In this document: in pieces, positions 1-7,826 of the stretch | How the letters are laid out: each line of letters opens with the position of its first letter | How positions within the stretch are numbered: the first letter of the stretch is position 1 | Assembly (NCBI GenBank): GCA_021848555.1 | Contig: JAJZUN010000005.1 | Coordinates: 1 to 18,276, forward strand | Source: Pseudomonadota bacterium | GTDB taxonomy: Bacteria; Pseudomonadota; Gammaproteobacteria; Burkholderiales; SG8-39 | Direction: 5' to 3' | DNA: 18,276 nucleotides | Made by a program: the position numbers and the translations under genes | Notes under the pieces: generated by a model | The model's database searches: none | Told to the model about the DNA's origin: nothing | What the model saw: only the letters and a program-made list of their open reading frames with translations

Positions 1-2
1 CG

Positions 3-68
3 GCGCTCGGGCTTACCTACTCCGCCCAGATCATCCAAAGCCCATACGCGGACGACGTTTCCTCGTGA
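3..68 (+). CDS. Possible 3' end of an upstream gene (partial)
   Basis: Reading from base 3, an open frame runs from the window edge to a TGA at 66-68 and encodes about 21 residues ending in ADDVSS. It stops about 70 bp before the ardC start on the same strand, so it could be the tail of the preceding element gene. The fragment is too short to recognise, and the other two forward frames are also open for part of this stretch. This is a weak call. Confidence 0.25.
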   Translation, partial: ALGLTYSAQIIQSPYADDVSS

Positions 69-136
69 CGGAATCACTTCCTTGCTACTGAGGAGCACCG
101 AATCCCCGGTGTTCCTGACGTGGCAAGGAGGTTCAC

Positions 137-1036
137 ATGGAAACAGATAGTTCTTTTTCTCGATTCGATGCCTACGAAAGGGTCACGAATGAGATTATTA
201 GGGCGATTGAAGCCGGCGCCGGCGAGTACCGGATGCCGTGGCATCACGGAAGCCACCTGCCCAGAAACGCAGGCACGAAACTTCCATATCGAGGCGTAAA
301 TCTGATCGCTCTCGGTTCAGCCGCTCGCGTCCGCGGCTTCCAGTCGTCTTTCTGGGCGACCTATCGCCAGTGGGGCAAACTTGGCGCCCAGGTGCGGCGC
401 GGAGAGAAAGCTTCCGTCATCGTGTTTTATAAGCGCGAGGAGGCGGATCAAAACGAAGAGGATGATGACACGAAACGCAATCGAGTGGTCATTCGCGGGT
501 CATTTGTTTTCAACGCCAGTCAAGTCGATGGCTGGCACCAAGAAGCCGCAACGCACGAGGACACAATCGAGCACCTCGACACGGTGGAATCGTTCATTAG
601 CTCCCTTGGTGCAACCATTCGATACGGTGGCGATGCGGCCTATTACCACAAGCCCCTGGACCAAATCCGCATGCCGACCCGGCAGCAGTTTGCCGGCGCT
701 AACGCTCGTACGGCAGCCGAAGCGTTTTATTCGGTCTTGCTTCACGAGTTGGTGCATTGGTCAGGCCACCCAAAGCGCCTCAATCGCGATCTCTCAGGAC
801 GGTTCGGTACCAGCGCCTACGCTATGGAGGAATTGATAGCCGAACTTGGTGCCGCCTTTCTGTGCGCCGACCTTGGTATCAGTGTTCACCCGAGACGTGA
901 CCACGCCGCCTATGCCGCCAGTTGGCTTCTGGTGCTGCGCCGGCAGAAAACGGCCATTGTCACGGCGGCAGGTACGGCGACAACCGCTTGTCGATACCTT
1001 CGGGAAATTTCCCTCGAAAAGCAGCGCGCGGCGTGA
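137..1036 (+). CDS. ardC: ArdC-type antirestriction protein (zincin-like)
   Basis: A 299-residue protein with the two-part ArdC layout. The N-terminal domain (about residues 8-130; PWHHG, YRGVN and FWATYRQW motifs) resembles the ssDNA-binding ArdC domain. The C-terminal domain is a zincin-like metallopeptidase with HELVH at 203-207 followed by EELIAELG at 231-238, so the metal site looks intact. ArdC proteins of conjugative elements protect incoming DNA from host restriction; acting here in the cytoplasm during transfer is inference. The start is supported by a strong AAGGAGG ribosome site at 124-130. The last 35 residues diverge from typical ArdC sequences but stay in frame (ASWLLVL, then an Ala-rich helix). 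An intrinsic terminator follows at 1058. A diverged copy of this 3' end lies at 4709-4769. The gene marks the region as a mobile, probably conjugative, element. Confidence 0.88.
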   Translation: METDSSFSRFDAYERVTNEIIRAIEAGAGEYRMPWHHGSHLPRNAGTKLPYRGVNLIALGSAARVRGFQSSFWATYRQWGKLGAQVRRGEKASVIVFYKREEADQNEEDDDTKRNRVVIRGSFVFNASQVDGWHQEAATHEDTIEHLDTVESFISSLGATIRYGGDAAYYHKPLDQIRMPTRQQFAGANARTAAEAFYSVLLHELVHWSGHPKRLNRDLSGRFGTSAYAMEELIAELGAAFLCADLGISVHPRRDHAAYAASWLLVLRRQKTAIVTAAGTATTACRYLREISLEKQRAA

Positions 1037-1057
1037 TCGAATCGAGCCGTTAGATAG

Positions 1058-1085
1058 CCCGACCCTCGTTGGTCGGGTTTTCTTT
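1058..1085 (+). terminator. Intrinsic terminator after ardC
   Basis: Perfect 7-bp stem CCCGACC/GGTCGGG (1058-1064 and 1071-1077) with a 6-nt loop, followed directly by TTTTCTTT. It starts 22 bp after the ardC stop codon. Confidence 0.85.
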
Positions 1086-1255
1086 CTCCCGGAATTCCAC
1101 GGTCGCGAGGCTATATTAAAGAATCTTGCCAGATTGCCGCGACCGGATGCATCAGAATCTTATCTTAAGGTTGTGGCGCTGGCCCCTGCGGACGGCCTAT
1201 AGAAATCCTGGCAGCGTTGGAGTAAGGTAATGTCGCCTAAACGAAGAGGTGGATC

Positions 1256-1735
1256 ATGATTGCGATTCGGGGTCTTCTGTTTGTCGCGTGTTGTCTGGTT
1301 GCCGGCGCATTGCTAGCGGGTGATATTCCAGACTTGAATAAGACTCCTGGTGCCGTCAGAGCAGGGCTGACCAAAGACAAGATTTGCTCGATCAAATGGG
1401 GCAAGGATGCGCGGCACGTTACCCCTGCCATGAAGCGGCAGGCGTTTGAACTCTATGGATATACAGGCAACGACGATCCAAAGTGCGTGCCGGCGGGCAA
1501 CCGACGCTGCGAGATCGACCATTTAATCAGTAGAGAACTCGGGGGCGCTGATGAGGTTAAGAATCTGTGGCCGCAGGCATACGGCACGAGCCCCTGGAAT
1601 GCCGTCCTTAAGGACAAACTTGAGAATCGTCTTCATAAGGAAATGTGCGCCGGGAAAATATCTCTGAAGGCTGCTCGGGACATGCTGGTGAACGATTGGA
1701 GAATTGCCTACAAGGAATACTATGGTGAGCCTTAA
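1256..1735 (+). CDS. Secreted HNH-endonuclease-like protein
   Basis: A 159-residue protein with an N-terminal hydrophobic stretch (residues 5-21, ending ALLAG) that looks like a signal peptide, so the product is probably periplasmic or exported. The core from residue 85 reads CEIDHLISRELGG, followed by NLWPQ (103-107) and a helical tail with H127. This is the pattern of a small HNH/ββα-metal nuclease-like family: Asp-His at 88-89, Asn103, then a downstream His/Lys-rich helix. Nuclease activity is inferred from the motif only. An AGGTGG ribosome site lies at 1246-1251. The gene sits in the cargo segment of the element between ardC and the sensor gene, followed within 4 bp by a small unknown ORF. 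An extracytoplasmic nuclease could act on incoming or environmental DNA, but nothing here shows that. Confidence 0.75.
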   Translation: MIAIRGLLFVACCLVAGALLAGDIPDLNKTPGAVRAGLTKDKICSIKWGKDARHVTPAMKRQAFELYGYTGNDDPKCVPAGNRRCEIDHLISRELGGADEVKNLWPQAYGTSPWNAVLKDKLENRLHKEMCAGKISLKAARDMLVNDWRIAYKEYYGEP

Positions 1736-1738
1736 ATC

Positions 1739-1936
1739 GTGAGAAAGCGCCGTACAAATGCCGATCGGCTCTGCGATGCGCTGAACGATATGGGAATCCG
1801 CGCAACGAATCTCGGGGGCACTCCAAGGACGCTAACTAAAGTGCGAACCCCTCAGTTAGTCGAGAAAACGCGCCGACGCGCATTGAAAGAGATTTTCCGA
1901 ATCTATGACAACGCCAAACGGCTCACTTCAAAATAG
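1739..1936 (+). CDS. Small basic hypothetical protein
   Basis: A GTG-initiated ORF of 65 residues that starts 4 bp after the HNH-like gene. A possible ribosome site (GGTGAG, 1724-1729) lies inside the end of that gene, which suggests translational coupling. The protein is strongly basic (RKRR near the start, TRRRALKE in the middle) and mostly helical in appearance, with no signal peptide or recognised motif. I do not recognise the family. The tight spacing is the main reason to accept it as real. A nucleic-acid-binding role would be a guess from charge alone. Confidence 0.5.
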   Translation: MRKRRTNADRLCDALNDMGIRATNLGGTPRTLTKVRTPQLVEKTRRRALKEIFRIYDNAKRLTSK

Positions 1937-1996
1937 CAAGACTCAAGGCGACGGTATAGCGCAGAGCAGACGATAGCGGATAGTCACCCAGCAGGG

Positions 1997-2278
1997 TTAG
2001 TTGTGCTGCTTCCGATATTTCTCAACCATCTCCTGCGTGACGTCCTTGGGGTAGCAAAGAGGGGCGTGTCCACCTGGCCGGCTGTAAGCGCTCCGGCGGC
2101 CACAACTGCTGCCGTTCCGCGCAGTGTTGTAGGGGCATGGGCAGTTGCCTGGGTACGATGCGATCGACTCGCGGATGATTTCCTGTTTTACCTTTTCGGT
2201 GGTCAGCGGCTGGGGGCCTTTTGCGAAGACCATAGAGGCCAGCACCCCTAGTACCAGCGCTACGACAGCGTTTTTCAT
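1997..2278 (-). CDS. Small secreted Cys-rich protein with CPCPYN motif
   Basis: A 93-residue protein with a signal peptide (MKN start, hydrophobic residues 4-17, cleavage near FAKG). The mature part contains SIASYPGNCPCPYN, then SCGRRSAYSRPGG, then PLCYPKDVT. This Cys/Gly/Tyr pattern is one I associate with a conserved but functionally unassigned family of small exported proteins; that association is from memory and has not been checked. Four cysteines in the mature part (two in CPCP, one each in SCG and LCY) could form two disulfides. A GGGGAG ribosome site lies about 6 bp before the ATG. It follows the sensor/HD-GYP gene on the same strand with a 67-bp gap and may share its transcript. Confidence 0.75.
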   Translation of the reverse strand: MKNAVVALVLGVLASMVFAKGPQPLTTEKVKQEIIRESIASYPGNCPCPYNTARNGSSCGRRSAYSRPGGHAPLCYPKDVTQEMVEKYRKQHN

Positions 2279-2345
2279 AGTGTTCTCCCCGGTTATTTGA
2301 ATAGTGGGAATTCCTGGTTACTAACACTGCCGCGATGCTAAGGGC

Positions 2346-4580
2346 TCATGCCGGCAATTGATAGCGCTTCTCTCGGAACAGTCGCAGGCAGGCGTCGGCG
2401 ACTACTGGATCGTACACACTACCGCGACCACGCTCTATTTCGGCCAACGCCTCGTCGATCCCCAATCCGGGCCGATACGGCCGGTGCGAGGACATCGCCT
2501 CGACCACATCCGCCAATGCCATGATTCGGGCCTCAAGCAGGATTGCCTCGCCCTTGAGACCGTGCGGATAGCCGCTACCGTCCATGCGCTCGTGGTGCTG
2601 GAGGGCGATCTGTGCCACCGGCCATGGCCACTTCACAGCCTTCAGAACATCGTAGCTCGCTTGGGAGTGTCCCTGGATCAGCTGAAACTCAATCGCGCTC
2701 AGCTTGCCCGGCTTGGAGAGGATTTCTGATGGAATGGTCATCTTGCCGATATCGTGCAGATAGCCGGCGACCCGCAATCCTTCCTGGCGGTGCGCGTCGA
2801 ACCCGAGTTCAATACCGATAGCAACGGCGATTTCCCCCACCCGCCGCTCATGGCCTGCGGTGTAAGGGTCGCGCATCTCGCTTAAAGTCGTGGCTACCTC
2901 GACGGTGCTCATCAAAGCGGTTTTGCGTTCCTCGACGTGCCGGAAAATCGCCTCTTCGGCGCGTTTCTTCTCTGAGATGTCCTGGATTAGCTCGATCACC
3001 GCGGGACGGCCGCGATGGCTGGCGCGGGCACCGTGGACGCCGATAACGGTCATGGATCCGTCCTTGCGCAGTCCGGTGAAGTCGTAGCTGACACTCCTAA
3101 CTTCGCCCTCGATTCGCTGACGGATATTCTCCAAAACGGTGTTGCGATCCTTTTCGGCGACCACCGTAAGGACATCGCAGCCGATCATTTCGTCGGCGGA
3201 GTCGTAGCCGAAGATCTCGGCGCAGCGAGGATTGACATAGGCGAACTTGCCGTCTTGGACGATATAGGTGCCGGCGATCGACTGCTCGACTAAACCCCGG
3301 AATTGTTCCTCTGCATCACGCAACGCCTTCTCCGCCTTTTTGCGCTCGGTGATGTCGCGGAATATGCCCAGCAGACAGTCCCTGCCGCCAAGGTGAATAG
3401 GAGCGCCCTTGATGTCGGCATACAACACTGAACCGTCCTTGCGCATCATCGGAATTTCAGCAGCTATCTGTATCTCACCGTGCCGCAGTCTTGCGAATTG
3501 CTCCATCGCGTGCGACAAATCCTCCTCCCGATGGATATCTGCGACGCCAAGGTGCGACATTTCCTCGATCGTGTAACCGAGCATGTTGCAGACAGCCGGA
3601 TTTGCAGCCTGGAACTTTCCGGTGTTCGCGTCCGCAACCAAGATGCCGTCAAGCGCGCCTTCGAATATTGGGCGTAACCTTTCCTCGGACTCCTCCAACC
3701 TTTCCTGCGCCTGCCGGCGCTCGGTGGTGTCAGTGCCGACGCTCTGAATCTCGACTAGCTCTCCGACCTTATCCCGAACGACGCTGTTCTCCCATCGCAC
3801 CCAGCGCCACTCACCTCGTATCTGATTGCGCACCTCGACGATGCAGCGATGGGGCGGGTTCTGCAATTCAGCGAGTGCCGTCTGGGCGCGCTCTACATCG
3901 TCGAGGTGAACATTCGTGGACGCGACATCGCCGATCCTCGTCTCGTGTGCGCGCGCAAATGCCTCGTTCATATACGTCATGCGAAATTGCGGGTCCATGC
4001 GACAAATGAACGTGTCCTGGCTATTGAGGATGCCAGCCAAGCGCTGCTCGCTATTGCGCAAGGATATGTTCGCGTTCTTGAGTTCCACCGTGCGCTCGGC
4101 GACGCCGCGCTCAAGCGTCTCGTTTGCCAAGCGCAACGCAACTTCGGCTCTCTCTCGGAGATTTATCTGGCTAAGCAACTCGCGATTCGCGCTTTCAAGC
4201 TGCGCGTGGCTGGGAATCGTAAGGGCCTTGGGTATCAGTGGCCAAAACAGGATCGCCGTCGCGGCTGACGCGATTGCGGTGAATGCCTTGATCCCTGCGT
4301 CCGCCCAGTAATCGGCGTGCCAGATATTCCAGACAGCAAACAGGTGCGTAGAGCCGCACGCCAATACGAAGACGCCGAACATCGAAAACATCCACGCAAA
4401 GGGAAGGTCTCGCCGTTTTTGGACGAAGTACCAAAGGGCGAAAGGAATTGAAAAGTAGGAGGCAGCGATAACGAAATCCGAGGCGACATAGATCCATAGC
4501 AGCGACGGCGTCCACAAGAAACAATGTCCGTGCGGCATGAACCCACTCGAACTGAAATAATCAGACAAGGTATCTACCAT
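2346..4580 (-). CDS. Ethylene-receptor-like membrane sensor, PAS x3, HD-GYP phosphodiesterase
   Basis: A 744-residue membrane signalling protein. Residues about 27-117 hold three hydrophobic segments matching the copper-binding ethylene-sensor domain of plant ETR1 and its cyanobacterial relatives: SDF at 34-36, YFSIP at 42-46, and CGSTH at 75-79. The ETR1 equivalents of D35, C75 and H79 are the ligand-site residues. A coiled coil (about 125-175) leads to three PAS/PAC domains (about 178-290, 297-415 and 422-540), each ending in a DxTER/DISEK-type linker. The C-terminal HD-GYP domain (about 555-740) is complete, with GHERRV, HDIGK (609-613), HHE (662-664) and DGSGYP (667-672). Hydrolysis of c-di-GMP is expected from the family. 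Binding of ethylene or another small ligand through copper is inference. A GGGAG ribosome site (4588-4592) supports the start. It is cargo on the element; the small CPCPYN gene lies downstream. Confidence 0.9.
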   Translation of the reverse strand: MVDTLSDYFSSSGFMPHGHCFLWTPSLLWIYVASDFVIAASYFSIPFALWYFVQKRRDLPFAWMFSMFGVFVLACGSTHLFAVWNIWHADYWADAGIKAFTAIASAATAILFWPLIPKALTIPSHAQLESANRELLSQINLRERAEVALRLANETLERGVAERTVELKNANISLRNSEQRLAGILNSQDTFICRMDPQFRMTYMNEAFARAHETRIGDVASTNVHLDDVERAQTALAELQNPPHRCIVEVRNQIRGEWRWVRWENSVVRDKVGELVEIQSVGTDTTERRQAQERLEESEERLRPIFEGALDGILVADANTGKFQAANPAVCNMLGYTIEEMSHLGVADIHREEDLSHAMEQFARLRHGEIQIAAEIPMMRKDGSVLYADIKGAPIHLGGRDCLLGIFRDITERKKAEKALRDAEEQFRGLVEQSIAGTYIVQDGKFAYVNPRCAEIFGYDSADEMIGCDVLTVVAEKDRNTVLENIRQRIEGEVRSVSYDFTGLRKDGSMTVIGVHGARASHRGRPAVIELIQDISEKKRAEEAIFRHVEERKTALMSTVEVATTLSEMRDPYTAGHERRVGEIAVAIGIELGFDAHRQEGLRVAGYLHDIGKMTIPSEILSKPGKLSAIEFQLIQGHSQASYDVLKAVKWPWPVAQIALQHHERMDGSGYPHGLKGEAILLEARIMALADVVEAMSSHRPYRPGLGIDEALAEIERGRGSVYDPVVADACLRLFREKRYQLPA

Positions 4581-4708
4581 GACTAGCTCCCGCTGCTTAT
4601 TGTTAGTTCTTACGCAGCAACCCGTTGTGGTGACACAAGGGCCTACGGATACGTCGCCAACGATATCACAAGGCGGCCGCCGGAGTTAAGCGCGGTCAAG
4701 TGTTTTCA
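4581..4708. other. Upstream region of the sensor gene
   Basis: This stretch holds the leftward ribosome site of the sensor gene and a small dyad TTGTG-GTGA-CACAA (4625-4638) that could be an operator. I see no convincing -35/-10 pair and no gene. The part nearest 4709 may contain scrambled remains of ardC, but the match is too weak to call. Confidence 0.3.
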
Positions 4709-4769
4709 GCGAGGAACTGCTTGCCGCCACCTTCGAGGAATTTCCTTGCAGAAGCAGCGCGCGGCGTGA
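4709..4769 (+). pseudogene. Remnant of a second ardC 3' end
   Basis: By hand alignment about 48 of 61 positions match the last 60 bases of the ardC gene at 977-1036, with one single-base gap. The last 16 codons translate as ACRHLRGIS followed by LQKQRAA and a TGA. The intact gene ends ACRYLREIS then LEKQRAA, so 13 of 16 residues agree and the stop codon is in the same place. No open frame extends upstream, so this is a fragment. A hairpin with a T-rich tail follows, as after the intact gene. The copies are too different for a recent duplication; a second ardC allele or a past recombination event fits better. Confidence 0.75.
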
Positions 4770-4794
4770 GCGCATCCCCCATCACTCATTTGAC

Positions 4795-4820
4795 CCGGCC
4801 GACATAAGCCGGCTTTTGTT
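4795..4820 (+). terminator. Terminator-like hairpin after the ardC remnant
   Basis: A 5-bp stem CCGGC/GCCGG (4795-4799 and 4808-4812) with an 8-nt loop, followed by CTTTTGTTTT. The stem is short, but the position matches the terminator after the intact ardC. It would insulate the recombinase operon from upstream transcription. Confidence 0.5.
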
Positions 4821-4883
4821 TTCCACTGATCAGTAAAGTAGATTGGGCGCGATAAGCGAGCTGGACAAAACAATAGCGCGTAA

Positions 4884-4912
4884 TTAAAATAAATACAGTG
4901 TTTTGTTAATAT
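4884..4912 (+). promoter_or_regulatory. Candidate sigma-70 promoter for the recombinase operon
   Basis: TTAAAA (4884-4889) and TAATAT (4907-4912) are separated by 17 bp in a strikingly AT-rich stretch (about 4860-4932) of otherwise GC-rich DNA. Each hexamer matches the consensus at 4 of 6 positions. The start codon at 4934 would be about 15-20 bases from the predicted transcription start. Confidence 0.45.
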
Positions 4913-4933
4913 TTTTCTTTTTGGGGAATAGAA

Positions 4934-5188
4934 ATGGAGAGACGATACGATGACATGCTTACAGCACGCCTTGAGTCGGTAGATGATGACGGTTGTGCGT
5001 ACATAACTTGGAACACGCTTTATCGTTGGTATGGCGTCGAAAAAATCGCCGCTGGCACCTATCGGGATCTCGAAAAGCGCTGGCAGGATATCTCCGGGGG
5101 CAAACAAGGGAAACTGATGCAAGTAGCAAGAGAGGAGGGAGTTTTTCTGTTTGCGCAAAAGAGAATTAAGCCGATTTCACCAGATTAA
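4934..5188 (+). CDS. 84-residue protein preceding the serine recombinase
   Basis: A small acidic-to-neutral protein of 84 residues with no signal peptide or membrane segment. The central part (ITWNTLYRWYGVEKIAAGTYRDLEKRW, about residues 24-50) could form a helical DNA- or protein-binding fold with several aromatic residues. I do not recognise the family. The ATG has a GGGGAA ribosome site at 4923-4928, and the gene ends 39 bp before the preferred start of the recombinase, so the two are probably co-transcribed. Small proteins encoded next to large serine recombinases can act as recombination directionality factors or as regulators of the recombinase. That role here is inferred from position only. 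Confidence 0.65.
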   Translation: MERRYDDMLTARLESVDDDGCAYITWNTLYRWYGVEKIAAGTYRDLEKRWQDISGGKQGKLMQVAREEGVFLFAQKRIKPISPD

Positions 5189-5227
5189 CCAGAAATGCTG
5201 AGCTGGGTGATTTCCCGAGGAGAGATC

Positions 5228-6937
5228 TTGTCGAAAACATCTGCAACCAGTAGCAAACGCGTCGGCATCTGGATTCGGGTCTCTACCGAAGACCAAGTGA
5301 GGGGCGAAAGCCCGGAGACGCACGAGCGCCGCGCACGGCTCTATGCCGAGGCTAAGGGCTGGAACGTCGTCAAAATGTACCGTCTCGATGCGATGTCCGG
5401 GAAAGCAGTCAGAGACTACCCCGAGACGAAGAATATGCTTGAGGACATTCGCTCAGGCCATATCACCGGTCTCATTTTCTCCAAACTTGCACGGCTCGCG
5501 CGGAACACTAAAGAGCTCCTCGAATTCGCGGAAATCTTCCGAGAGTGTGACGCGGATCTCATCTCGCTCGCGGAATCGATTGACACGTCAACTCCCGCCG
5601 GCCGCCTGTTCTACACCATGATTGCGGCGATGGCTCAGTGGGAGCGTGAGGAAATTGCTGAGCGCGTCGCGGCATCTGTCCCTATTCGGGCAAAGATGGG
5701 CAAGTTTCTTGGCGGTCAAGCGCCCTATGGTTATCAATCAAAGGAAGGGAAACTTGTTCCTGATCCGAATGAAGCTCCGATACGCAAGCTCATGTTTGAA
5801 CTTTTCCGAGAGCACAAGCGCAAGAAGGTCGTTGCCCGCATTCTCAACGAGAAGGGGTACCGAACCCGGAACGGCTCGGAGTTCTCCGACACCACCGTTG
5901 ACCGACTTCTGCGTGATCCGATCGCCAAGGGCACGCGCCGCGCAAACTACACGAGGTCCAGCGACCACAGCAAGGCCTGGGAGCTTAAACCGGAGAGTGA
6001 GTGGATACTTCAGGACGTGGAGCCTATCGTTTCCGAAGCGCTTTGGCTCGAATGCAACTCCTTTCTCGACGACCAGCGGGCGAAGCTAAAACGTACTACC
6101 CAGCCGACCCTTCATCTCTTCGCCGGGCTCACGTATTGCGCCTGCGGGCCGAAGATGTACGTCCTCTCGAACAGCCCCAAGTACACCTGCCAGAAGTGCC
6201 GGAACAAGATTCCGAAGGACGACCTCGAAGCCGTCTTCATCGAACAGATCAAACACTTTTCCGTTTCGCCAGACGAGATCAGCGCGCACCTCGAACGGGC
6301 GAATGTCACAATTCATTCCAAGGCTGAACTTCTCAAAGTCCTCGAAGCCGAGCGCCAGAAGTTGAGCGGTGAGATCGATAAGCTTCATGAACTCTACCAG
6401 TCTGGGATGATCGACAAGCACGGATTCGGTGCGAAGTACCACCCCTGGGCCGACCGACTCCGGCAGCTTGACGACGAGATTCCGGCCGCTCAGGCCGAGC
6501 TTGATGTGATGAAGATCGGCCACCTGTCTGAGGAAGAAATCGTCCTCGGAGCGAGAGACCTGTACGATCGTTGGCCCAAGCTCTCGGAGGAAGAAAAGCG
6601 TCGGATCATCGAAGCCATCACCGAGAAGATTATCGTCGGCAAGGACGAAGTCGAAATCAACCTCTACTACGCCCCTCCGGCTCTGCCTAGGGGGCGTAGC
6701 GACGGAACCCCTAATAACTCAGGGGGCAGCGTCCCCCCTACTACCCCCTCAAACCGCGGCAAAAGAGCAACGAATCCTCAGGGATTCATCGCCGCCAGCA
6801 GCTGGAAGCGCGCGGGGAATTCCGCCTGGCGCGCGGCGCGCGAAATCGCCACCCGCCCCGATTCCAGCGGTCCGCGCAGCATCTCGAGCACCCTGCGCTC
6901 AAATTCCGGGAGTTCGTCCAGAAACAGCACGCCGTGA
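5228..6937 (+). CDS. Large serine recombinase (integrase) of the element
   Basis: A site-specific recombinase of the resolvase/invertase superfamily. The catalytic domain begins at [11 protein letters not shown], with the nucleophile Ser in RVST, and continues through SKLARLARN and [13 protein letters not shown]. The recombinase DNA-binding domain follows (GGQAPYGY to the [12 protein letters not shown] segment), then a zinc-ribbon region (YCACG, then CQKC) and a coiled-coil segment ([12 protein letters not shown] onward). I chose the TTG at 5228 because GAGGAGA (5217-5223) lies just upstream; an in-frame ATG at 5195 would add 11 residues but has no clear ribosome site. The frame passes the probable attachment junction near 6775 and stops at 6937 inside antisense comM, so the last 50 or so residues are host-derived. 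The native C-terminus in the excised form must differ. It most likely catalyses integration into comM. Confidence 0.92.
   Translation: MSKTSATSSKRVGIWIRVSTEDQVRGESPETHERRARLYAEAKGWNVVKMYRLDAMSGKAVRDYPETKNMLEDIRSGHITGLIFSKLARLARNTKELLEFAEIFRECDADLISLAESIDTSTPAGRLFYTMIAAMAQWEREEIAERVAASVPIRAKMGKFLGGQAPYGYQSKEGKLVPDPNEAPIRKLMFELFREHKRKKVVARILNEKGYRTRNGSEFSDTTVDRLLRDPIAKGTRRANYTRSSDHSKAWELKPESEWILQDVEPIVSEALWLECNSFLDDQRAKLKRTTQPTLHLFAGLTYCACGPKMYVLSNSPKYTCQKCRNKIPKDDLEAVFIEQIKHFSVSPDEISAHLERANVTIHSKAELLKVLEAERQKLSGEIDKLHELYQSGMIDKHGFGAKYHPWADRLRQLDDEIPAAQAELDVMKIGHLSEEEIVLGARDLYDRWPKLSEEEKRRIIEAITEKIIVGKDEVEINLYYAPPALPRGRSDGTPNNSGGSVPPTTPSNRGKRATNPQGFIAASSWKRAGNSAWRAAREIATRPDSSGPRSISSTLRSNSGSSSRNSTP
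6772..6787. other. Probable attachment-site junction (element/comM)
   Basis: comM homology stops here: on the minus strand the gene reads Ala-Ala-Met-Asn-Pro and then TGA, where intact ComM proteins continue with Cys-Pro-Cys-Gly. The junction coincides with a dyad GAATCC-TCAG-GGATTC. The host-side strand ATGAATCCCTG fits an intact comM; the sequence beyond it belongs to the element. The exact crossover bases cannot be fixed without the other end. Confidence 0.65.
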
Positions 6938-7821
6938 TGGGCGAGCGAAATCTCGCCCGGTCGCGGATCGCTGCCGCCGCCGACCAGGGCCACGCTGGAT
7001 GCGGAGTGGTGAGGCGCGCGAAACGGCCGGCAACGGAACTGCGCCAGGTGAAATCCGGCGGAGCCCAGCGACTGCAGCGCCGCGGATTCCAGCGCCTCGG
7101 CATCGCTCATCGGCGGAAGTATTCCGGGAAAGCGCGCCGCCAGCATGGACTTGCCGGTGCCGGGCGGCCCTGCCATCAGCAGGCTGTGTTCGCCGGCTGC
7201 CGCGATTTCCAGCGCGCGCTTGGCGTGCGCCTGGCCTTTGACATCGGCAAGATCGGGGTAATCGGGCTGCGCCGCCAGCGCGGTGTCTGCTTTGTAAGGC
7301 TGCAGCCCCTCCCTCCCGGCCAGGTGCGCGCATACCTCAAGCAGGGTTTTCGCCGGCAGGATTTGCGCGTCGCGCACCAGGCTGGCTTCATCGGCGCTTG
7401 CGCGCGGCAGCACAAAAGCGCGGCCGCTGCGATGCGCGGTGTAAGTCATGGCGAGCGCACCCCGGATCGGGCGCAGATCGCCGGTAAGCGAGAGCTCGCC
7501 GGCGAATTCGTATTCTCCCAGTTGTCGCGTCGGCAGTTGTCCGGAAGCGGCGAGTATGCCCAGAGCGATGGGCAGGTCGAAACGCCCGCTTTCCTTGGGC
7601 AGATCGGCGGGGGCGAGGTTGACGGTAAGGCGACGCGCGGGGAATTCGAAGCGGGCGTTGACCAGGGCCGCGCGCACCCTGTCGCGGGCCTCCTTCACCT
7701 CTGCCTCGGGCAGGCCGACGATGGTGAAACTGGGCAGCCCGCCGGATAGATGGACTTCGACCGTGACTTCAGGCGCTTCCATGCCGGTAAGCGCGCGGCT
7801 GTGCAGCACGGCGAGCGACAT
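6778..7821 (-). pseudogene. comM: comM/yifB Mg-chelatase-like AAA+ ATPase, 3' part displaced by the element
   Basis: The first 346 or so residues of ComM (YifB), normally about 500 residues. Visible parts are the N-terminal LonC-like domain (start [13 protein letters not shown], then [19 protein letters not shown]), the Walker A motif GPPGTGKSM, the Walker B region [11 protein letters not shown] and the RPFRAPHHS motif. The frame stops after AAMNP, removing the end of the AAA+ core and the C-terminal Mg-chelatase domain. ComM is a hexameric helicase that promotes branch migration during natural transformation; this copy is unlikely to be functional. The start lies 5 bp after the ubiK stop, so the two form an operon. 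The truncation point coincides with the end of the recombinase element. Confidence 0.9.
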
Positions 7822-7826
7822 GCCGG

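Noticed and set aside
940..1036. Suspected frameshift at the end of ardC
   Set aside because: The last residues look unlike typical ArdC at first, but the Ala-spaced helix and YL pair fit in frame, and the remnant at 4709-4769 ends in the same frame with the same stop.
6660..6760. Runs of GGGGG and CCCCC in the recombinase 3' end as a possible repeat array
   Set aside because: The runs are irregular in spacing and lie inside the reading frame; they may belong to the attachment arm but do not form a regular repeat.
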